The notes: generated by a model from the letters alone, not told the origin. A stretch of DNA of 64,000 nt from Micromonospora sp. LH3U1 (GCF_028475105.1 NZ_CP116936.1:3223501-3287500), one strand, 5' to 3'; shown: positions 34,655 through 44,075, counted from the first letter of the stretch. Numbers and translations: made by a program.

Positions 34655-35482
34655 TCAGCCGGCCGGGGTCGGCGCGGGCATCGGCTCGCCGGTCTCAACC
34701 AGGGTCTTGAGGCTGGCCAGCAGTTCCGGCCAGCCGCCGCTGCCGCCGAGCTGGCCACTGATCGCCCGGTGCATCTCGCTGTCGGCGGAGAAGTCTCCGT
34801 GGATGACAGTCAGCCGGACGGCCGAAGCGCCGTGTGGCTCGATCTCGAAGGTCACCTTCGACCGGCGTTCGCCGAGCCGGGCCGTCAGCTCGTCAGCGGA
34901 CCAGCCGAAGTGCTCGGCGTGCTCGGGTTGGAAGCCGTGCCAGCTGTAGGAGAGACGACGGTACGGTTCGGCGACCAGCACCCGCTGGCCGAGGTCACGT
35001 GGCTCGGCGCCCGGCGCGTCCTGCCACAGCACCGGTGACCCGACCTGCCAGTCCGACACCAGCGCGACCCCGCCCCAGTAGCGCCGGGTGAAGGCTGGCT
35101 CGGTAAGCGCCGCCCAGAGCCGCTGCGGCGTCGTGGTGACGTACGTGGTGTAGGCGAACGTGGGGCTCTCCATGGGCTGGCGCTCCAATGCTGTGGTCAG
35201 GTCGGCGAGCGCCGCCGCCCGATCGCGGTCGTAGCGGCTGAGCCACCGGTCGGCGATGGCGTTGATCGGAGCGGCGTTGAGGAAGTGCAGCTTTTCCCGG
35301 CCGCGCCGCATGGTCGTGACGAGGTTGGCCGCCTCCAGCACCGACAGGTGTTTGCTGACGGCCTGTCGGGTCGTCGCCAGCCCGTCACAGAGCTCCCGCA
35401 GGGTCTGGCCGTTGCGCTCATTGAGCCGGTCGAGCAGCTGACGCCTCTTGGGGTCGGCCAGCGCGCGAAAAGCCTCGTCCAC
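34655..35482 (-). CDS. ArsR regulator fused to an SRPBCC (AHSA1-like) ligand-binding domain
   Basis: The GTG at 35482 has AGGAGGAG directly upstream; 275 residues. Residues 1-95 are an ArsR winged helix (FRALADPKRRQLLDRL, DGLATTRQAVSKHLSVLEAANLV). From about 105 an SRPBCC/Activator-of-Hsp90-like domain follows (FAYTTYVTTTPQRLWAAL, FTRRYWGGV, RLSYSWHG, VTFEIEPHG, GWPELLASLKTLVETG). Usually these two domains are separate, adjacent genes; here they are one protein, so ligand binding in the SRPBCC cavity probably sets DNA binding. It lies opposite an MFS exporter across a 19-bp inverted repeat. Confidence 0.9.
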   Translation of the reverse strand: MDEAFRALADPKRRQLLDRLNERNGQTLRELCDGLATTRQAVSKHLSVLEAANLVTTMRRGREKLHFLNAAPINAIADRWLSRYDRDRAAALADLTTALERQPMESPTFAYTTYVTTTPQRLWAALTEPAFTRRYWGGVALVSDWQVGSPVLWQDAPGAEPRDLGQRVLVAEPYRRLSYSWHGFQPEHAEHFGWSADELTARLGERRSKVTFEIEPHGASAVRLTVIHGDFSADSEMHRAISGQLGGSGGWPELLASLKTLVETGEPMPAPTPAG

Positions 35483-35491
35483 GGCTCCTCC

Positions 35492-35549
35492 TTGACATGC
35501 AACCGTCTGGCTGCCTGTCAGGATAGGCAACCAGATGGTTGCATGTCAA
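35492..35549. promoter_or_regulatory. Long inverted-repeat operator in the divergent ArsR-SRPBCC/MFS promoter region
   Basis: TTGACATGCAACCGTCTGG (35492-35510) and its complement (35531-35549) match at 18 of 19 bases. A second short repeat TGCCT/AGGCA lies between them. The outer TTGACA hexamers fall at -35 positions; on the minus strand TATCCT (35525-35520) lies 18 bases further on as a -10. A dimeric or tetrameric regulator bound here would block both genes. Confidence 0.8.
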
Positions 35550-35615
35550 CCGATCGCGTCGCTTCTGCCGAGGGACAAATTCGGGAGGAGGCCGGGAGGG
35601 TCGCTGGTAGTTTCC

Positions 35616-36893
35616 GTGCCCGTGACACAGGACAAGGTTGCCGGACTGGGCACACGGTTCGCGCGGCTGTGGGCGGCCAGCACCCTCTCCGCCCTGGGCA
35701 GCGGGCTGGCCACCGTCGCCGCGCCCCTCTTCGTCGCGTCGCGCACCGACGATCCGCTCGTGGTGGCCACGGCGTCCGCGGTGGCCTGGCTGCCGTGGTT
35801 GCTGTTCGCCCTGCCCGGCGGGGTGCTGGTGGACCGGATGGACCGACGCCGCTTGATGATCATCATCGATCTCGTGCGGGTGGTGGCGCTGGCTGTACTG
35901 GCTGCGGCGATCATGACCGGGACAGCCGGGGTGGCGGTGCTGTACGTGGTGCTGTTCGTGGTCAACACCGGTGAGATCGTGTTCCGCTCGGCCAGCCAGG
36001 CCATGCTGCCGACGGTGGTGCCCCGACACCGTCTGGAGCGCGCCAACGGCTGGCTCGGCGGCGGCACCACCCTCATGAACGGGATGCTCGCCGGGCCGCT
36101 GGGCGGCTTCCTGTTCGTGCTCTCGGCGGGCAGCCCGTTCGTGGTCAACGCCGTCACGTACGCCCTCAGCGCGGTGCTGGTGGCACTGATCGGCGGCGAC
36201 TTCCGGGCCGCCGCCACCGACGCGAACACACGGCGGACCCGTTCGATGCGCCGGGAGATCGTCGAAGGGCTGCGCTGGCTGGCCCACCAGCGGTTGCTGC
36301 GCACGATGGCCGTGCTGATCGGCCTGCTCAACGTGACCCTCACCGCCGCGCTGGCGGTGCTGGTGTTGCTCGCCGAGGAGCGGCTACGACTCGGGTCCGT
36401 CGGTTACGGGCTACTCTTCACCTGCATGGCCTGCGGCGGGGTGCTCGGCGCCCTCTTCGGCGACCGGCTCGTCGCCTGGATCAGCCCCACCTGGACGATC
36501 CGGGTCGGTCTGCTGATCGAGGCGGGGCTGCACCTGGCGTTGGCCGCATCGCGCAGCACCATCGTGGTCGGGGTCGCGCTCTTCGCCTTCGGCGTGCACG
36601 GCGCACTGTGGAACATCGTGGCGAACTCACTGCGCCAACGACTCACTCCGCCGACGTTGCAGGGACGGGTGGCCAGCACGAACCTCTTCGTGGCAGCGGG
36701 TGGCAACTGCGTGGGCGCACTGCTCGGCGGACTGCTCGCCGCCCAGTTCGGCATCACCGCCCCGTACTGGGTCGGGTTGGTGGTGGCGATCGGCGTCTCC
36801 GCCGCCACCTGGCGGGTCTTCAACCGCGCGGCGGTCGCGCGCGCCTATGCCGACGAGCCCCCGGTCGAGCAGCAACCCGCCCCGGTGCCCTGA
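35616..36893 (+). CDS. MFS exporter controlled by the ArsR-SRPBCC regulator
   Basis: The GTG at 35616 gives 425 residues; the frame is open back to 35535, but that would start inside the operator. About 12 transmembrane helices. The first lines (GTRFARLWAASTLSALGSGLATVAAPLFVAS in part) and GGVLVDRMDRRRLMI are those of DHA3-type macrolide or drug exporters. It is divergent from the regulator at 34655 and followed after 56 bases by the lycopene cyclase gene, possibly in one transcript. Confidence 0.85.
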   Translation: MPVTQDKVAGLGTRFARLWAASTLSALGSGLATVAAPLFVASRTDDPLVVATASAVAWLPWLLFALPGGVLVDRMDRRRLMIIIDLVRVVALAVLAAAIMTGTAGVAVLYVVLFVVNTGEIVFRSASQAMLPTVVPRHRLERANGWLGGGTTLMNGMLAGPLGGFLFVLSAGSPFVVNAVTYALSAVLVALIGGDFRAAATDANTRRTRSMRREIVEGLRWLAHQRLLRTMAVLIGLLNVTLTAALAVLVLLAEERLRLGSVGYGLLFTCMACGGVLGALFGDRLVAWISPTWTIRVGLLIEAGLHLALAASRSTIVVGVALFAFGVHGALWNIVANSLRQRLTPPTLQGRVASTNLFVAAGGNCVGALLGGLLAAQFGITAPYWVGLVVAIGVSAATWRVFNRAAVARAYADEPPVEQQPAPVP

Positions 36894-36949
36894 GCATCGC
36901 GTCGGGTGGCGGCGCGCGGCCGACCGCGACGGTGTGGCAGCGTGGTGCG

Positions 36950-38215
36950 GTGACCGATTCCGTGCCGCTCGACGTCGACCTCGCGCTGCTCGGTGGCGGC
37001 GGCGCGGCGTCGTTGCTGCTCGCCGCGCTGGACCGGCACGGCGTCCGCGACCTGCGGATCGCCATCGTCGACCCGGTGCGTCGGCGCGGCCAGGACCGCA
37101 CCTGGGCGTTCTGGGGCCACCCGGACACCGACCTGGACCCACTGCTCAGCGCGAGCTGGCAGCAGGTCGAGGTGGCCACGCCGGCGCAGCGCCGCGTCCT
37201 GGACCTGACCCCGCTGCGGTACGCCATGCTCCGCTCCGGCCCGGTCTACGACCGGGCTGCCGAAGCCGAGCGCCGGCTGGACGCCACCCGGATCGTCGCC
37301 CCCGCCGACATGGTGACCGACGACGGCACCCGTGTGCTGGTGCGCACCGGGGACGGGCACACCGTGCGGGCCGGTTGGGTGCTGGACTCCCGTCCCCGCC
37401 CGCCAGCGCGAGCGGGTCGGACCACCTGGTTGCAGCACTTCCGCGGCTGGTGGCTGGAGGCCGACCGGCCGGTGTTCGACCCGGCGCGGGCGGTGCTGAT
37501 GGACTTCCGTACCCCGCAGCCGCCCCGGGGCGTCTCCTTCGGGTACGTGCTACCGGTGAGCGACAGTTACGCCCTTGTCGAGTACACCGAGTTCTCGCCG
37601 GGCCTGCTCAGCGACGCCGGGTACGACGCGGCGCTGGCCGGCTACCGGGACCTGCTCGGGCTGGACCCAACCGGGCTGCGGGTGCGCGAGGTGGAGAACG
37701 GGGTGATCCCGATGACCGACGCGCCGTTCCCGGCCCGGCCCTCGCCCCGCGTGGTCCGGCTCGGTACGGCCGGTGGCGCGACCCGCCCCTCCACCGGCTT
37801 CACCTTCTCCGCCATGTACCGCCAGGCCGACCAGGTGGCCCGCGCCCTCGCGGCGGGTCGACCGCCGGTGCCTGCGGCGGCGTACCCGGCCCGGCACCGC
37901 TGGATGGACGCGGTGGCCCTGCGGGCGCTGGACCGGGGACGGGTGGGCGGTCCCGAGTTCTTCGACCGGCTCTTCGACCGCAACCCGGCCGAGCGGGTGC
38001 TGCGCTTCCTCGACGGCGTCACCACCCCGGCCGAGGAGGTCGCGATCATGAACTCCACCCGGCTGCTGCCGATGATCGCCGCCACCGCCGGTGACGCGGC
38101 GCACCGCGTCCGCGACCGGCTGCGCCCCACCCGGCCCGTGCCGGCCATCCCGGCCGCTGTGGTCGGCACCCCGGCGACGGGTTCCGCAGCGGGCGGTGGC
38201 GCACCACCCGGCTGA
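36950..38215 (+). CDS. crtY: Lycopene cyclase (CrtY/CrtL type)
   Basis: The GTG at 36950 gives 421 residues; GTG 36932 is another option. The dinucleotide-binding start is [18 protein letters not shown]. Other family segments: [80 protein letters not shown]. This flavoprotein closes the beta-rings of lycopene. No crtE, crtB or crtI is in the window, so it either completes a pathway elsewhere or has a lone role. It lies 56 bases after the MFS gene. Confidence 0.9.
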   Translation: MTDSVPLDVDLALLGGGGAASLLLAALDRHGVRDLRIAIVDPVRRRGQDRTWAFWGHPDTDLDPLLSASWQQVEVATPAQRRVLDLTPLRYAMLRSGPVYDRAAEAERRLDATRIVAPADMVTDDGTRVLVRTGDGHTVRAGWVLDSRPRPPARAGRTTWLQHFRGWWLEADRPVFDPARAVLMDFRTPQPPRGVSFGYVLPVSDSYALVEYTEFSPGLLSDAGYDAALAGYRDLLGLDPTGLRVREVENGVIPMTDAPFPARPSPRVVRLGTAGGATRPSTGFTFSAMYRQADQVARALAAGRPPVPAAAYPARHRWMDAVALRALDRGRVGGPEFFDRLFDRNPAERVLRFLDGVTTPAEEVAIMNSTRLLPMIAATAGDAAHRVRDRLRPTRPVPAIPAAVVGTPATGSAAGGGAPPG

Positions 38216-38286
38216 CCTGCCGCCCGTTCCGGCGCGGCGGCCCCCGAGCGGGGAGTACGACGTCACCGCCCGGTAGGTTGCCGGGC

Positions 38287-38763
38287 ATGGTGGACGCGGC
38301 GACCGGCAGAGGCGTGCAGATCTGGACCGACGGGGCATGCAGTGGTAACCCCGGGCCGGGCGGCTGGGGTGCGCTGCTGCGCTACGGCGACCACGAGCGG
38401 GAGCTGTGCGGCGGCGAGGCCACGCCCACCACCAACAACCGGATGGAGCTGATGGCGGCCATCCAGGCGCTGGAGAGCCTCAACCGGCCGGTCACCGTGG
38501 AGCTGCACACCGACAGCACGTACGTGCGCAACGGCATCACCAGCTGGTTGGCGTCCTGGAAGCGCAACGGTTGGCGGACCGCCGCGAAGCAGCCGGTGAA
38601 GAACGCCGACCTGTGGCAACGGCTGGAAGCGGCCTGCGAACGGCACGAGGTCACCTGGCTGTGGGTCAAGGGGCACAACGGTCATCCGGAGAACGAGCGG
38701 GCCGACGGGCTCGCCAACAAGGGCATGACCGAGGCACGGTCGGCCGCGACGGCCAGCCGCTGA
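38287..38763 (+). CDS. rnhA: Ribonuclease HI
   Basis: The ATG at 38287 gives 158 residues, normal for RNase HI. The active-site carboxylates are D15 ([17 protein letters not shown]), E54 (NNRMELMAA), D76 (LHTDSTYV) and D140 (NERADGLA). The basic protrusion is [16 protein letters not shown]. It removes RNA from RNA-DNA hybrids. A stand-alone gene. Confidence 0.96.
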   Translation: MVDAATGRGVQIWTDGACSGNPGPGGWGALLRYGDHERELCGGEATPTTNNRMELMAAIQALESLNRPVTVELHTDSTYVRNGITSWLASWKRNGWRTAAKQPVKNADLWQRLEAACERHEVTWLWVKGHNGHPENERADGLANKGMTEARSAATASR

Positions 38764-38770
38764 GCCTGCG

Positions 38771-39064
38771 TCAGCGGGTAGCGTCCGGATGCCCGGGCAT
38801 GCTCGATCCGCCGCCACTGCTGCCGGACGAACCGCCGGTCATTCCTGAGCTGTTGTCCTCGGTCACGATGTCCGGCCGTACGTCGGTGTCGTCCGGTGGT
38901 GGGACCTCGGTGTCCGCCTCGACCTGCACCAACGGCACCTGGCCGGCCTCGTCCTCGCTGTGCTGCGGGTCGCCCGGCAGCTCACCGTCCCGCTTTCGGT
39001 AGCCCACGCCGTGCCCCCCGTCGATGCCGGTCCGCGTCGGGCGCTGGCTACCCGGCGTCGTCAC
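38771..39064 (-). CDS. Small acidic Gly/Ser-tailed hypothetical protein
   Basis: The GTG at 39064 follows GAGG at 9 bases; 97 residues. It starts with a polar, basic segment, then an acidic part (GELPGDPQHSEDEAG, VEADTEVPPPDDTDV), and ends in a Ser/Gly repeat (GSSGSSGGGSS). No known domain, signal peptide or membrane helix. It lies 16 bases after the pentapeptide-repeat gene and is probably co-transcribed. Confidence 0.55.
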   Translation of the reverse strand: MTTPGSQRPTRTGIDGGHGVGYRKRDGELPGDPQHSEDEAGQVPLVQVEADTEVPPPDDTDVRPDIVTEDNSSGMTGGSSGSSGGGSSMPGHPDATR

Positions 39065-39080
39065 GGCCGAAACCTCGCGG

Positions 39081-39968
39081 TCAGCGGCGCCGGCTGCGGC
39101 GGGCGGGGGCGTTGGAGCGTGACGGCTGGCGTAGCGGGGTGAGCGGCAGCGCCGTCCAGTGCGGTGGCCGGGTGAGCGTCGCCGGCAGCCCGGTACGCGC
39201 GTCACCCCGGGCCGCGTCGAGCTGGGCCTGGTGCAGGAAGAGGGTGCTCCGCAGGTCGGCCCCGCGTAGGTCGGCCCCGCGCAGGTCCGCGCCGGTGACG
39301 TCGGTCAGGCTCAGGTCGGCCCCGCGCAGGTCGGCACCGAGCAGCAGCGCCCCGCGCAGGCTGGCCCGGCGCAGGTCGACGCCACGCAGGTCGGCACCGA
39401 GCAGGTGGGCGCCCCGGTGGTCGGCGCCCCCTGGGAGGCGGGCCGCGTCGCTGGCCCGGGCCAGCAGCGGGTTGACCCGGTCCCGATGCGCGGCGACGTC
39501 CACCGCGCGTAGCCGCGCCGGATCACCCTCGGTGAGCGTCACCGTGTCGGCGCGAGCGCGCTCCAGCTCACCGAGCAGGTCGGCCGGCGGGCGCAGCGCC
39601 ACCGCCTCGGTGAGATACCAGAGCAGTTCGTGCAGCGGCCGCAGCACGGCGAACGCCTCGGCCATCGCCGGCAACGTCTCCGGTGCGTCCCGCCAGTCCC
39701 GCCCGCCGAAGGTGACCTGGGCGACCTGCTGACCGGCGCCGAAACAGTCGAACACCGTGCAGCCGGGAAACCCGCGTTGCCGCAGCTCGGTGTGGATGCC
39801 GCAGCGGTGGTCCGGGCGCAGGTTGGGGCAGGGCTGCCCGGCCGGTTTGTCGATGGCGAAGTCCGCCGACGCGGCGAAGGCGGGCACCACACAGCACAGC
39901 CCGAAGCAGCGCTCGCAGTCGGCGCGCAGCCGCGCCGACCCGGGCGGCGGTGCGGTGCTGGGTGACAC
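39081..39968 (-). CDS. Cys-rich N-terminal domain fused to pentapeptide repeats
   Basis: The GTG at 39968 has AGGAGGG upstream; 295 residues. The N-terminal half is Cys-rich (CERCFGLCC, then CPNL, HRCGIH, GCTVFDCFG) and recalls YkgJ-like metal-binding modules. The C-terminal half is a right-handed pentapeptide-repeat helix of the form A(D/H)LRG: about a dozen units around GADLRGVDLRRASLRGALL. The basic end is low complexity. Pentapeptide helices often mimic DNA or bind proteins; no target is evident. Confidence 0.85.
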   Translation of the reverse strand: MSPSTAPPPGSARLRADCERCFGLCCVVPAFAASADFAIDKPAGQPCPNLRPDHRCGIHTELRQRGFPGCTVFDCFGAGQQVAQVTFGGRDWRDAPETLPAMAEAFAVLRPLHELLWYLTEAVALRPPADLLGELERARADTVTLTEGDPARLRAVDVAAHRDRVNPLLARASDAARLPGGADHRGAHLLGADLRGVDLRRASLRGALLLGADLRGADLSLTDVTGADLRGADLRGADLRSTLFLHQAQLDAARGDARTGLPATLTRPPHWTALPLTPLRQPSRSNAPARRSRRR

Positions 39969-40051
39969 GGGTGGCCCTCCTGGCGCTCGACGCGACGGCT
40001 CGCGGTGGCCACCATTGTCCCGCGCGTCGAGCCAGCCCGGTGGGTCGGGGT

Positions 40052-41152
40052 TCACCGTCCGTGTGTGTCGCCGGCCGCCGCGGAGCGAGGTGCCGGGGTA
40101 CGGGGATCACCCGGCGCCGCGACCAGCCGGTAGATCTCCCGCTCCCCGTCGCCATGCCCGTACTTCTGGTCGAAGTGCCGCTCCACGACGGCGGCCCGTG
40201 TGCGGTCCCCGTCAGCCGGCTGGGCCAGGGCGAACACCGCCGGGGTCGACCCGGATGCGCGGGGCGGCAGCGCGGCTCGCACGGTCAGTGGGCCCCCGGT
40301 CACCCGGAACCCACGGCAGTCGACGTAGTGCTGCCCGTCCACCGTCACGTACGGCACCCGCACCTCGATCACGTCCGAGTTGTCGTGGCGCAGCGTGACG
40401 GTGACCGACCAGTACCGCTCCAGGTTGAGAGTGGCCTGCTCGTGCTCCCACAACTCCTCGAACCGGGCGTGCACGAACCCGCCCCACGGGCTGTCCATGT
40501 CCACCTCGAGCTGAGGCACGTTGAACGACAACTTCCCGATCGGGAAGAACGAGATCAGCGCCCGCCCGTCCCACTGGTAGAGCTGGATCGACGGGGACGC
40601 GTCGTAGAGCCGGACCTGCAACCGGTGCCGCAGCCGGGAGTCGAGGGCGTCGGAGAAGGCGGCCAGGTGGCGCAGGTTGGTGCGGATCTGCCGCGGCACG
40701 TCCACCCGCTGCCGCTCCAACTCCTCGGAGCGCTGCTGGGCGGCGGTGCAGTCCGGGTCGAGCAGGAGCAACTGCACCTGGGCGCCGTTGGCGAGCGCCG
40801 ACCGCACCGCGGTCAGCGTCTCCTCGCGGTGTCGTTGCTCCAGCAGGATCGTCCAGGTGTCGAGGATGCGCACCCGGCGACCGGAGCGGTGCAGCCGCGT
40901 CACGAACGCCTGCTGGTCGAAGCTCAGGTGCTCCTGCACCCGCGCCTTGCGGGCCTCCTCGAACAGCGGGTCGAAGATGACGTACGAGATGGCCGCGAGC
41001 ACCACGCTGGCACCCAGGTTGAGCAGCAGATCGCTGAGGAAGCCGCTGCTGAGCCAGGCGGCCACCAGCATGAGGCAGGCGACCAGGAGCAGCGGCCCTC
41101 CGACGACGAAGGCACGTCGTTGCCGGCCACCCCGACCAGCCCACACGGGCAT
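40052..41152 (-). CDS. Membrane protein with cytoplasmic PLD-like (DUF5919-like) domain
   Basis: The ATG at 41152 has GGAGGGAG 6 bases upstream; 366 residues. Two transmembrane helices lie at about 14-32 and 36-55 (FVVGGPLLLVACLMLVAAWL; LLLNLGASVVLAAISYVIF). The soluble part has RRVRILDTWTILLEQ, ANGAQVQLLLLDPDC and VRLYDASPSIQLYQWDGRALISFFP, segments resembling the PLD-like DUF5919 sensors found behind HTH regulators. The catalytic HKD motif is missing. I do not recognise a function; a membrane sensor is one possibility. Confidence 0.7.
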   Translation of the reverse strand: MPVWAGRGGRQRRAFVVGGPLLLVACLMLVAAWLSSGFLSDLLLNLGASVVLAAISYVIFDPLFEEARKARVQEHLSFDQQAFVTRLHRSGRRVRILDTWTILLEQRHREETLTAVRSALANGAQVQLLLLDPDCTAAQQRSEELERQRVDVPRQIRTNLRHLAAFSDALDSRLRHRLQVRLYDASPSIQLYQWDGRALISFFPIGKLSFNVPQLEVDMDSPWGGFVHARFEELWEHEQATLNLERYWSVTVTLRHDNSDVIEVRVPYVTVDGQHYVDCRGFRVTGGPLTVRAALPPRASGSTPAVFALAQPADGDRTRAAVVERHFDQKYGHGDGEREIYRLVAAPGDPRTPAPRSAAAGDTHGR

Positions 41153-41282
41153 CCGGTCTCCCTCCGCCGTCGGCCGACCCGGCCGCCGCCCACTGATCAC
41201 CGGCATGCGGAGGATACGTGCCCGCTTTGCCGCGCGCCGTCCCGTTCGGGACCGCAGACCGATCCCGGCGTACCGTCGCCGG

Positions 41283-41885
41283 ATGCGGATCACCCGATTC
41301 ACCCACTCGTGCGTCCGGGTCGAGCACGACGGCGGGGTGCTGGTCGTCGACCCGGGGACGTGGAGCGAGCCGAGTGCCCTGGTCGGCGCGGACGCCGTCC
41401 TGGTCACCCACGAGCACACCGATCACGTGGACGTGTTGCGGCTCGCCGGCCTCGGCGTCCCGGTGTACGCCCCGGAGGGCGCCCGACTGCCGGATCTCGC
41501 CCCGCTGCCGGTGACCCGGGTCCGCGCGGGGCAGCGGTTCACCGCGGCCGGCATCGAGGTCAGCGCCCACGGTGGTCGGCATGCCGCGATCCACGAGGGA
41601 CAGCCCGACTGCCCCAACCTCGGCTACCTGATCGGCGACGGGCTCTACCACCCGGGCGACGCGCTGCACGTGCCCGACGAGCCGGTGCGCACCCTGCTCG
41701 TCCCGGCTCAGGGGTCCTGGATGCGGTTGGGCGAGGCGATCCGGTTCGCCCGCGAGGTGGGGGCCGCCGCCGCGTACCCGATCCACGACGCGCAGCTCAA
41801 CGAACGCGGCCTGGCCAGCGTCGCCGGCTGGTTCGCCGAGACGATCCCCGGTTACCGCCACCTCGTCCCCGGCGACACCGCCTGA
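41283..41885 (+). CDS. MBL-fold metallo-hydrolase
   Basis: The ATG at 41283 gives 200 residues. The zinc-binding metallo-beta-lactamase pattern is VTHEHTDHVD, with further ligands at HGGRHA, YHPGDAL and YPIHDAQL. The starting stretch MRITRFTHSCVRV is typical of the UlaG-like group. It should hydrolyse a small molecule in the cytoplasm; the substrate is unknown. It is divergent from the membrane protein at 40052. Confidence 0.88.
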   Translation: MRITRFTHSCVRVEHDGGVLVVDPGTWSEPSALVGADAVLVTHEHTDHVDVLRLAGLGVPVYAPEGARLPDLAPLPVTRVRAGQRFTAAGIEVSAHGGRHAAIHEGQPDCPNLGYLIGDGLYHPGDALHVPDEPVRTLLVPAQGSWMRLGEAIRFAREVGAAAAYPIHDAQLNERGLASVAGWFAETIPGYRHLVPGDTA

Positions 41886-41904
41886 CGCGGCGCGAACGGA
41901 CTTC

Positions 41905-42516
41905 CTATCGTTCGGTGAGGGCGAGCGTCACGCCGAGCGCGACGAACGTGCCGGCGACGGAGCGGCGCAGCCAGTCGGTGACCCGGGGCCGGGTCAGCAC
42001 CCGGTCGCGGACCCGGGCCGCGAAGATGCCGTATCCGCTGAAGATCACGAAGGTGAGCAGCATGAACACCCCGCCGCAGGCGAGCATCGCGCGGGTCGAG
42101 CCCGGGGCGGCGGTGTCCACGAACTGCGGTAGGAACGCCACGAAGAACAGCGTCGGCTTCGGGTTGAGCAGGTTGACGAGCACCCCGGACACGATCACCC
42201 GGACCGCCGACTTGGGCGGGCTGTCGGTGGTGGCCGCGAAGGCGCTGCGGTCCCGTGCCGTCGACCAGCCCAGGTAGAGCAGGTACCCGACCCCGAGATA
42301 CCTGACCACCTCGAACGCCGCCGCACTCGTCGACATCAGCGCGGCGAGCCCGGTCATTGCCGCCAGCAGGTGCGGCACCACGCCCACCGTGCAGGCGAAC
42401 GCGGCCAGCACGCCGGCCCGTGCGCCCCGGGACAGCCCGGCGGCGAGGGTGAAGAACACCCCGGTGCCGGGAGTGACCACCACGATCAGCGTGGTGACCA
42501 GGAACGGGATGGTCAT
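41905..42516 (-). CDS. LysE-family amino acid exporter
   Basis: The ATG at 42516 has GGAGG 7 bases upstream; 203 residues with about six transmembrane helices. Family segments are VTPGTGVFFTLAAGLSRGARAG at the first loop and VNLLNPKPTLFFVAFLPQFV. LysE/RhtB proteins export amino acids. The divergent MocR regulator 63 bases away is its probable controller. Confidence 0.92.
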   Translation of the reverse strand: MTIPFLVTTLIVVVTPGTGVFFTLAAGLSRGARAGVLAAFACTVGVVPHLLAAMTGLAALMSTSAAAFEVVRYLGVGYLLYLGWSTARDRSAFAATTDSPPKSAVRVIVSGVLVNLLNPKPTLFFVAFLPQFVDTAAPGSTRAMLACGGVFMLLTFVIFSGYGIFAARVRDRVLTRPRVTDWLRRSVAGTFVALGVTLALTER

Positions 42517-42578
42517 GGTCGTCCTCCGGGGAAGTTGGCGGGGCTGTCTCGTGCTCACTCTGCTGCCAGAATGGTCCG

Positions 42579-44075
42579 GTGAGCAGAGCCAAAGCGGAGG
42601 CACCCGAGAGGTCCATAACTGCTGGATCCGACTTTCTGCACCTGACCATCGCCGACGCGCCGCGCGGCGGGCGTGCCGACTGGCTTGCCGGCCGGCTGCG
42701 TCAGGCCATCGTCGACGGGCGCGTGCCGGTCGGTGACCGGCTGCCCGCCACCCGCGTGCTCGCCGCCGACCTCGGTGTCTCCCGGGGCGTGGTCACCGAG
42801 GCGTACCAGCGGTTGACCGAGGAGGGTCACCTGGCCGGGCGGGGCCGTGCCGGCACGGTGGTGGTGGCCGCACCGGGCACGCCGACACCACCCGTACCCG
42901 CCCCGGCCGCCGCGCCGAACCCGGCCGGGCTCTTCACGCCGGCACCGGACAGCGACATCTTCGAGGCGGTACGCGCAGCGAGCGCGACCATCGACCTGGC
43001 GCCCGGTGTGCCCGACCTGACCGCCTTTCCCCGCGCGGACTGGCTGCGCGCCGAACGGACCGTGCTGCGCCACCTCGCCGCGGCCGACTTCGGCTACGGC
43101 GACCCGTGTGGTGCGCCCGTGCTGCGACAGGCCGTCGCCGCCTGGCTGGCCCGCAATCGCGGCATCACCGTCGACCCGGTCGAGGTGATCGTCGTGGCCG
43201 GCGTGACGCAGGCGCTCGGGCTGCTCGCCCAGGCACTCGGCGCCGCCGGCATCAACCGGATCGCGGTCGAGGACCCGGGTTCCCTCGGCGTCCGGCAGCA
43301 CCTGAACAACTGGCGCATGGACACCCCGCCGATCGGCGTTGACGACGCCGGGCTGCGGGTCGACGAGTTGGCCGCCAGTGGTGTGCCCGCCGTGATGCTC
43401 ACCCCCGCGCACCAGTTCCCGACCGGCGTGGTGCTCGACGGCGACCGCCGCCGCCAGCTCGTCGCCTGGGCGCGGGCCGGCGGCCTGATCATCGAGGACG
43501 ACTACGACGCCGAGCACCGCTACGACCGTCCCCCGGTGCCGGCGCTGCGTGGCCTGCTGCCCGAGCAGGTCTGCTACGCCGGCAGCGTCTCCAAACTGCT
43601 CGCCCCCGCGCTGCGGGTCGGCTGGCTACTCGTGCCGTCGCGCCTACGGGAGGCGGTGGTGGTCGCCAAGCGCAACGCCGACCTGGGCAACGCGGTGCTG
43701 CCGCAACTGGTGCTGGCGGAGCTGATGACCTCCGGGGCGTTCGAGAGGCATCTGCGGCTGCTGCGCCGCCGGCACATCCGTCGGCGGGACGCGATGATCG
43801 CCGCGCTGGCCCGGCACCTGCCCGACGCGACCGTGCACGGCGCCGCGGCCGGTCTGCATCTGATGATCACGCTGGACGACGCCGTGGTCGACACGGAGCT
43901 GGCGGCGGCGACGCTGGCGCGCGGAGTGAAGGTGCAACCGCTGTCCTGGCACTGCCAGCGGCCGTACCGACCGGGCCTCGTTCTCGGCTACGCGGCCCGT
44001 ACGACGACCGAGATCGAGGAAGGTGTCATCGAGATCGCCGCCGCGCTCCGCGACCGCCGTCGGTTGGATGGCTGA
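42579..44075 (+). CDS. MocR/PdxR-type regulator (GntR HTH fused to PLP aminotransferase fold)
   Basis: The GTG at 42579 gives 498 residues. Residues 30-95 are the GntR winged helix (WLAGRLRQAIVDGRVPVGDRLPATRVLA in part, SRGVVTEAYQRLTEEGHL). Residues 130-490 are a fold-type I aminotransferase: FGYGDPCGAPVLRQAVAAWL, then IIEDDYDAEHRYDR, then SVSKLLAPALRVGW with the PLP lysine. Such regulators use PLP or an amino acid adduct to control transcription. The divergent LysE exporter is the likely target. Confidence 0.93.
   Translation: MSRAKAEAPERSITAGSDFLHLTIADAPRGGRADWLAGRLRQAIVDGRVPVGDRLPATRVLAADLGVSRGVVTEAYQRLTEEGHLAGRGRAGTVVVAAPGTPTPPVPAPAAAPNPAGLFTPAPDSDIFEAVRAASATIDLAPGVPDLTAFPRADWLRAERTVLRHLAAADFGYGDPCGAPVLRQAVAAWLARNRGITVDPVEVIVVAGVTQALGLLAQALGAAGINRIAVEDPGSLGVRQHLNNWRMDTPPIGVDDAGLRVDELAASGVPAVMLTPAHQFPTGVVLDGDRRRQLVAWARAGGLIIEDDYDAEHRYDRPPVPALRGLLPEQVCYAGSVSKLLAPALRVGWLLVPSRLREAVVVAKRNADLGNAVLPQLVLAELMTSGAFERHLRLLRRRHIRRRDAMIAALARHLPDATVHGAAAGLHLMITLDDAVVDTELAAATLARGVKVQPLSWHCQRPYRPGLVLGYAARTTTEIEEGVIEIAAALRDRRRLDG

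Noticed and set aside
39240..39400. Short repeated DNA units GCAGGTC(G/C)G
   Set aside because: They encode the pentapeptide helix of the 39081 gene and are not an array.
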